A stretch of 64,000 nucleotides of DNA from Gordonia sp. KTR9 (lineage in GTDB: Bacteria > Actinomycetota > Actinomycetes > Mycobacteriales > Mycobacteriaceae). The stretch spans positions 1,984,001 to 2,048,000 of the forward strand of contig NC_018581.1 of the NCBI RefSeq assembly GCF_000143885.2, in the 5' to 3' direction. Shown here piece after piece: positions 63,378 through 64,000 of the stretch (its first letter is position 1; each line of letters starts with the position of its first letter). Under the pieces are notes generated by a model that worked only from the letters and a program-made list of their open reading frames with translations, was not told the origin of the DNA and did no database searches. The translations under genes and the position numbers were made by a program.

Positions 63378-64000
63378 GTGCCTGAACGTCTTGTCCGCAA
63401 ACGTCTCGTCACGCTGGCCGGCCTGCTCGTGGTCCTCGCGGTGGTGATCGCCGGATGCGCCGACGACGCCTCGTCCCCGCCGCGTGGGCTGGTGATCGGC
63501 TCGTCGGACGACCCGGCGATGCGGGTGATGGCCGAGATCTATGCGGGGGCGCTGCGCAACTCCGGCTCCGTGGTGTCCGCCGACCAGCTCCGCGGTGACG
63601 TGCCGACCCTGCTGGACGAGATGGATCGCGCCGGACTCGATCTCTTCCCGGCCTTCACCGGGGAACTGCTGACGATGCTCTCCCCGTCGTCCACCGCGAT
63701 CGGTGCCGAAGACGTCTACCGCGACCTCAACCGCGCACTGCCGCAAGGTGTTTCGGTCGGTGACGAGACGCCGGTGGCAGCGGCTCCGCAGATCTTCGTG
63801 TCGACGACCCTCGCGGGCGACGTCGGCGCCACCGGCCTCGACGATTGTGCGCGACTGCCCTCGGGACTGCCGGTCGCGGCCGTCGCCGAACCCGACGAGG
63901 CGACCATGCGTGCCTTCGCCGACGCGGGCTGCGTGTTCGGCCCGGTCGAGCTCGCCGCGACGTCCGAGGACGTGCTCCGTCGCGCCGCCGGCGGCACGGC
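63378..64000 (+). CDS. OpuAC-type glycine betaine/osmoprotectant-binding lipoprotein (partial)
   Basis: The first 207 codons of an open frame that runs out of the window. GTG start with GGCGGG before it; signal peptide with lipobox VIAGC and C27. The mature part begins LVIGSSDDPAMRVMAEIYAGAL and includes DLFPAFTGELLTMLSP, the pattern of periplasmic betaine/choline/carnitine-binding (OpuAC/ProX) lipoproteins. ABC components would be expected beyond base 64000. No stop codon is seen, so it was easy to miss. Confidence 0.78.
   Translation, partial: MPERLVRKRLVTLAGLLVVLAVVIAGCADDASSPPRGLVIGSSDDPAMRVMAEIYAGALRNSGSVVSADQLRGDVPTLLDEMDRAGLDLFPAFTGELLTMLSPSSTAIGAEDVYRDLNRALPQGVSVGDETPVAAAPQIFVSTTLAGDVGATGLDDCARLPSGLPVAAVAEPDEATMRAFADAGCVFGPVELAATSEDVLRRAAGGT

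Overview
The window is high-GC actinobacterial DNA with short operons, 4-bp ATGA/GTGA overlaps and many GTG starts. The gene content is that of a mycolic-acid bacterium of the order Mycobacteriales: acyl-CoA carboxylase accA3/accD5/accE5, a LytR-CpsA-Psr ligase, rmlD-wbbL-manB for the arabinogalactan linker, the LpqY-SugABC trehalose-recycling transporter, sigE-rseA-htrA-tatB, and a mycobacterial-type LexA box. Gordonia or a close relative is my best guess, from overall feel; no 16S or other taxonomic marker is present. Gene identities and comparisons with M. tuberculosis are from memory of the families, not from searches.

Layout. (1) 1-4.9 kb: the end of a YagTSR-type molybdoenzyme operon, a type II NADH dehydrogenase, a nitronate-monooxygenase-like flavoprotein behind a perfect KstR-type operator, and a MarR-rhodanese pair with a perfect hairpin between them. 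(2) 4.9-17.4 kb: an accessory catabolic island whose gene set matches the iac (indole-3-acetic acid to catechol) pathway: iacA-like flavin monooxygenase, iacB-like small protein, Rieske dioxygenase iacC/iacD, SDR iacE, reductase iacF, amidase iacH, an MFS transporter, a flavin reductase fused to an IclR-like ligand domain (iacG-like) and a SnoaL-like iacI. It is flanked by a FixL-type sensor kinase and a FixJ-type regulator instead of relying only on a MarR repressor. (3) 17.4-19.6 kb: a frameshifted DUF222/HNH (13E12-type) gene under a perfect LexA box, and a short GNAT-like protein.

(4) 19.7-42.7 kb: a core block resembling M. tuberculosis Rv3285 to Rv3264c (accA3, sufE, sseA, maf, accE5, accD5, birA, PH-domain protein, GtrA, purK, purE, then TIGR03089, LCP, rmlD, wbbL, manB). 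Extra genes are inserted in it: a PapA/condensation-type acyltransferase, a lipoprotein metallopeptidase, a two-component system, a dienelactone-hydrolase-like protein and an F420-type nitroreductase. (5) 42.7-63.3 kb: a second core block resembling Rv1220c to Rv1239c (O-methyltransferase, sigE, rseA, htrA, tatB, mrp, lytic transglycosylase, DUF1003, MgtE-N/CBS protein, 17-kDa stress-like protein, lpqY-sugA-sugB-sugC, corA). Between sugC and corA lies an accessory group: ParB-like, metallophosphoesterase, SUFU-domain protein, N5-methyltransferase-like, CDGSH protein, haem-oxygenase-like di-iron enzyme, HhH endonuclease. (6) The window ends inside an OpuAC-type lipoprotein gene.

How the genes work together. 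The island at 4.9-17.4 kb would import and convert indole acetic acid (or a close aromatic acid) to catechol under phosphorelay control. The two core blocks supply malonyl/propionyl-CoA carboxylation for mycolate and methyl-branched lipids, linker-sugar synthesis and cell-wall ligation, trehalose recycling after mycolylation, and the SigE envelope-stress response. The sigE region has MprA-like and SigH/SigE-like promoter signals. No tRNA, rRNA, CRISPR array, insertion sequence or gene-free stretch above 300 bp was found; the largest gaps (43341-43629, 44242-44495, 49449-49746) are each below 300 bp.
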